Origin: a bacterium
GTDB taxonomy: Bacteria; Desulfobacterota; GWC2-55-46; DRQE01
NCBI GenBank assembly: GCA_027017505.1
Contig: JALUQR010000174.1
Location: 1 to 22,274, forward strand
Reading direction: 5' to 3'
Length of the DNA stretch: 22,274 bases
In this document: positions 21,777 through 22,274 of the stretch, piece after piece
How the letters are laid out: each line of letters opens with the position of its first letter
How positions within the stretch are numbered: position 1 is the first letter of the stretch
The notes under the pieces: model-generated
What the model was told of the DNA's origin: nothing
The model's input: only the letters and a program-made list of their open reading frames with translations
The model's database searches: none
Position numbers and translations under genes: made by a program

Positions 21777-22274
21777 CTCTCTGTGTCCTCCCCTGTAAGA
21801 AACCTTTCAAGTATTGCCTTCTGCATGTGTAGCCTGTTTTCTGCCTCGTCCCACACCACGCTGTGATGCCCCTCTATAACGCTATCTGTAATCTCCTCAC
21901 CACGATGTGCGGGCAGGCAGTGCATGACAATACAGTCGGGGTTTGCAAGCTCAAGCAGTGTATCGTTTATCTGATACCCCCTGAATGCCCTATGTCTTTT
22001 CTCTTTCTCGTCCTCATCGCCCATGCTTGTCCACACATCGGTGTTCACCACATCTGCCCCTTTTATGGCGTCCTCTGGGCCAGGGGCAAACTCTATACTG
22101 GCACCCTCGCTTATGGCAACATCAACGAGGCTTTTTTCTGGCAAGAACTCCTCGGGGCAGGCAAGTGTGAGCCTTAGACCCAGGAGCCCTGCAATCTCTA
22201 TCCACGAGTTTGCCATGTTGTTGCCATCGCCTATCCAGACAATCTTTAGGTCTCTGTATGTGCCCTTTTTTTCC
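21773..22274 (-). CDS. argF: Ornithine carbamoyltransferase, 5' end outside window
   Basis: The C-terminal half of an ornithine carbamoyltransferase; its N-terminal carbamoyl-phosphate domain lies beyond the window. The frame is open to 22274. The first Met inside the window (at 22216) is not the start, because the preceding codons encode the conserved WIGDGNN motif. Also visible are the DVWTSMGDE loop, which contacts ornithine, and the catalytic HCLPAHRGEEIT, whose cysteine belongs to the family's HCLP motif. It makes citrulline from ornithine and carbamoyl phosphate, feeding the next gene, argG, with which it shares a 4-bp ATGA overlap. Nothing seen suggests damage. Confidence 0.95.
   Translation of the reverse strand, partial: EKKGTYRDLKIVWIGDGNNMANSWIEIAGLLGLRLTLACPEEFLPEKSLVDVAISEGASIEFAPGPEDAIKGADVVNTDVWTSMGDEDEKEKRHRAFRGYQINDTLLELANPDCIVMHCLPAHRGEEITDSVIEGHHSVVWDEAENRLHMQKAILERFLTGEDTER

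Noticed and set aside
21159..21866. A 235-residue + strand open frame opposite argG and argF
   Set aside because: It is antisense to two highly conserved enzymes and has no family signature.
1..22274. Mobile elements, CRISPR arrays, tRNA or rRNA genes, riboswitches
   Set aside because: No transposase, integrase, regularly spaced repeats, tRNA-like cloverleaf or rRNA segment was recognised, and the intergenic space is too small to hold most of these.

Overview
This window looks like a stretch of chromosome from a Gram-negative, lipopolysaccharide (LPS)-making bacterium of roughly balanced base composition. The evidence is a full set of genes for the heptose inner core (heptose-phosphate kinase, heptose-bisphosphate phosphatase, two heptosyltransferases), a lipid A-type late acyltransferase and two LPS-kinase-like proteins. 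The rfaE1 / DUF4416 / yicC / gmk / rpoZ order, an LL-diaminopimelate aminotransferase and heavy use of ATA, AGA and AGG codons suggest a Nitrospirota- or Desulfobacterota-like lineage, possibly a thermophile. That placement is inference. I see no mobile elements, CRISPR arrays or tRNA/rRNA genes.

Layout. Bases 1-2260 on the + strand hold a rubrerythrin-like ferritin-fold protein, a class III aminotransferase and a small predicted lipoprotein with its own promoter. From 2282 to the end everything lies on the - strand, read right to left. The first block (22274 to 17757) is argF (cut by the window edge), argG, a fumarylacetoacetate-hydrolase-family gene, dapL, folK and a membrane-anchored YHS-like protein. 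It is joined mostly by 1-4 bp overlaps and ends in an intrinsic terminator at 17711-17734.

The second block (17676 to 5983) is the LPS core cluster. It begins with two successive pairs of a radical SAM/SPASM gene and a heptosyltransferase (rSAM-waaC, rSAM-waaF). Then come gmhB, a membrane-anchored GT2, a 57-residue Trm112-like zinc protein, an LpxL-type acyltransferase, a SAM methyltransferase, three glycosyltransferases and two LPS kinases of different subfamilies. A new promoter at 5945-5973 precedes the third block (5907 to 2282): rfaE1, a DUF4416 gene, yicC, gmk, rpoZ and a DUF302 gene, which converges on the + strand lipoprotein.

How the genes work together. RfaE1 and GmhB make activated-heptose precursors. 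WaaC and WaaF add heptoses to the Kdo-lipid A base, the kinases probably phosphorylate the core, the GT4/GT2 enzymes extend it, and the acyltransferase finishes lipid A. The duplicated radical SAM/heptosyltransferase module is the least expected element and the best candidate for an undescribed core-modifying system. Two other whole-window signals stand out. Three predicted promoters sit so close to their start codons that the mRNAs would be leaderless or nearly so, and I found no CTAG tetranucleotide in 22 kb.
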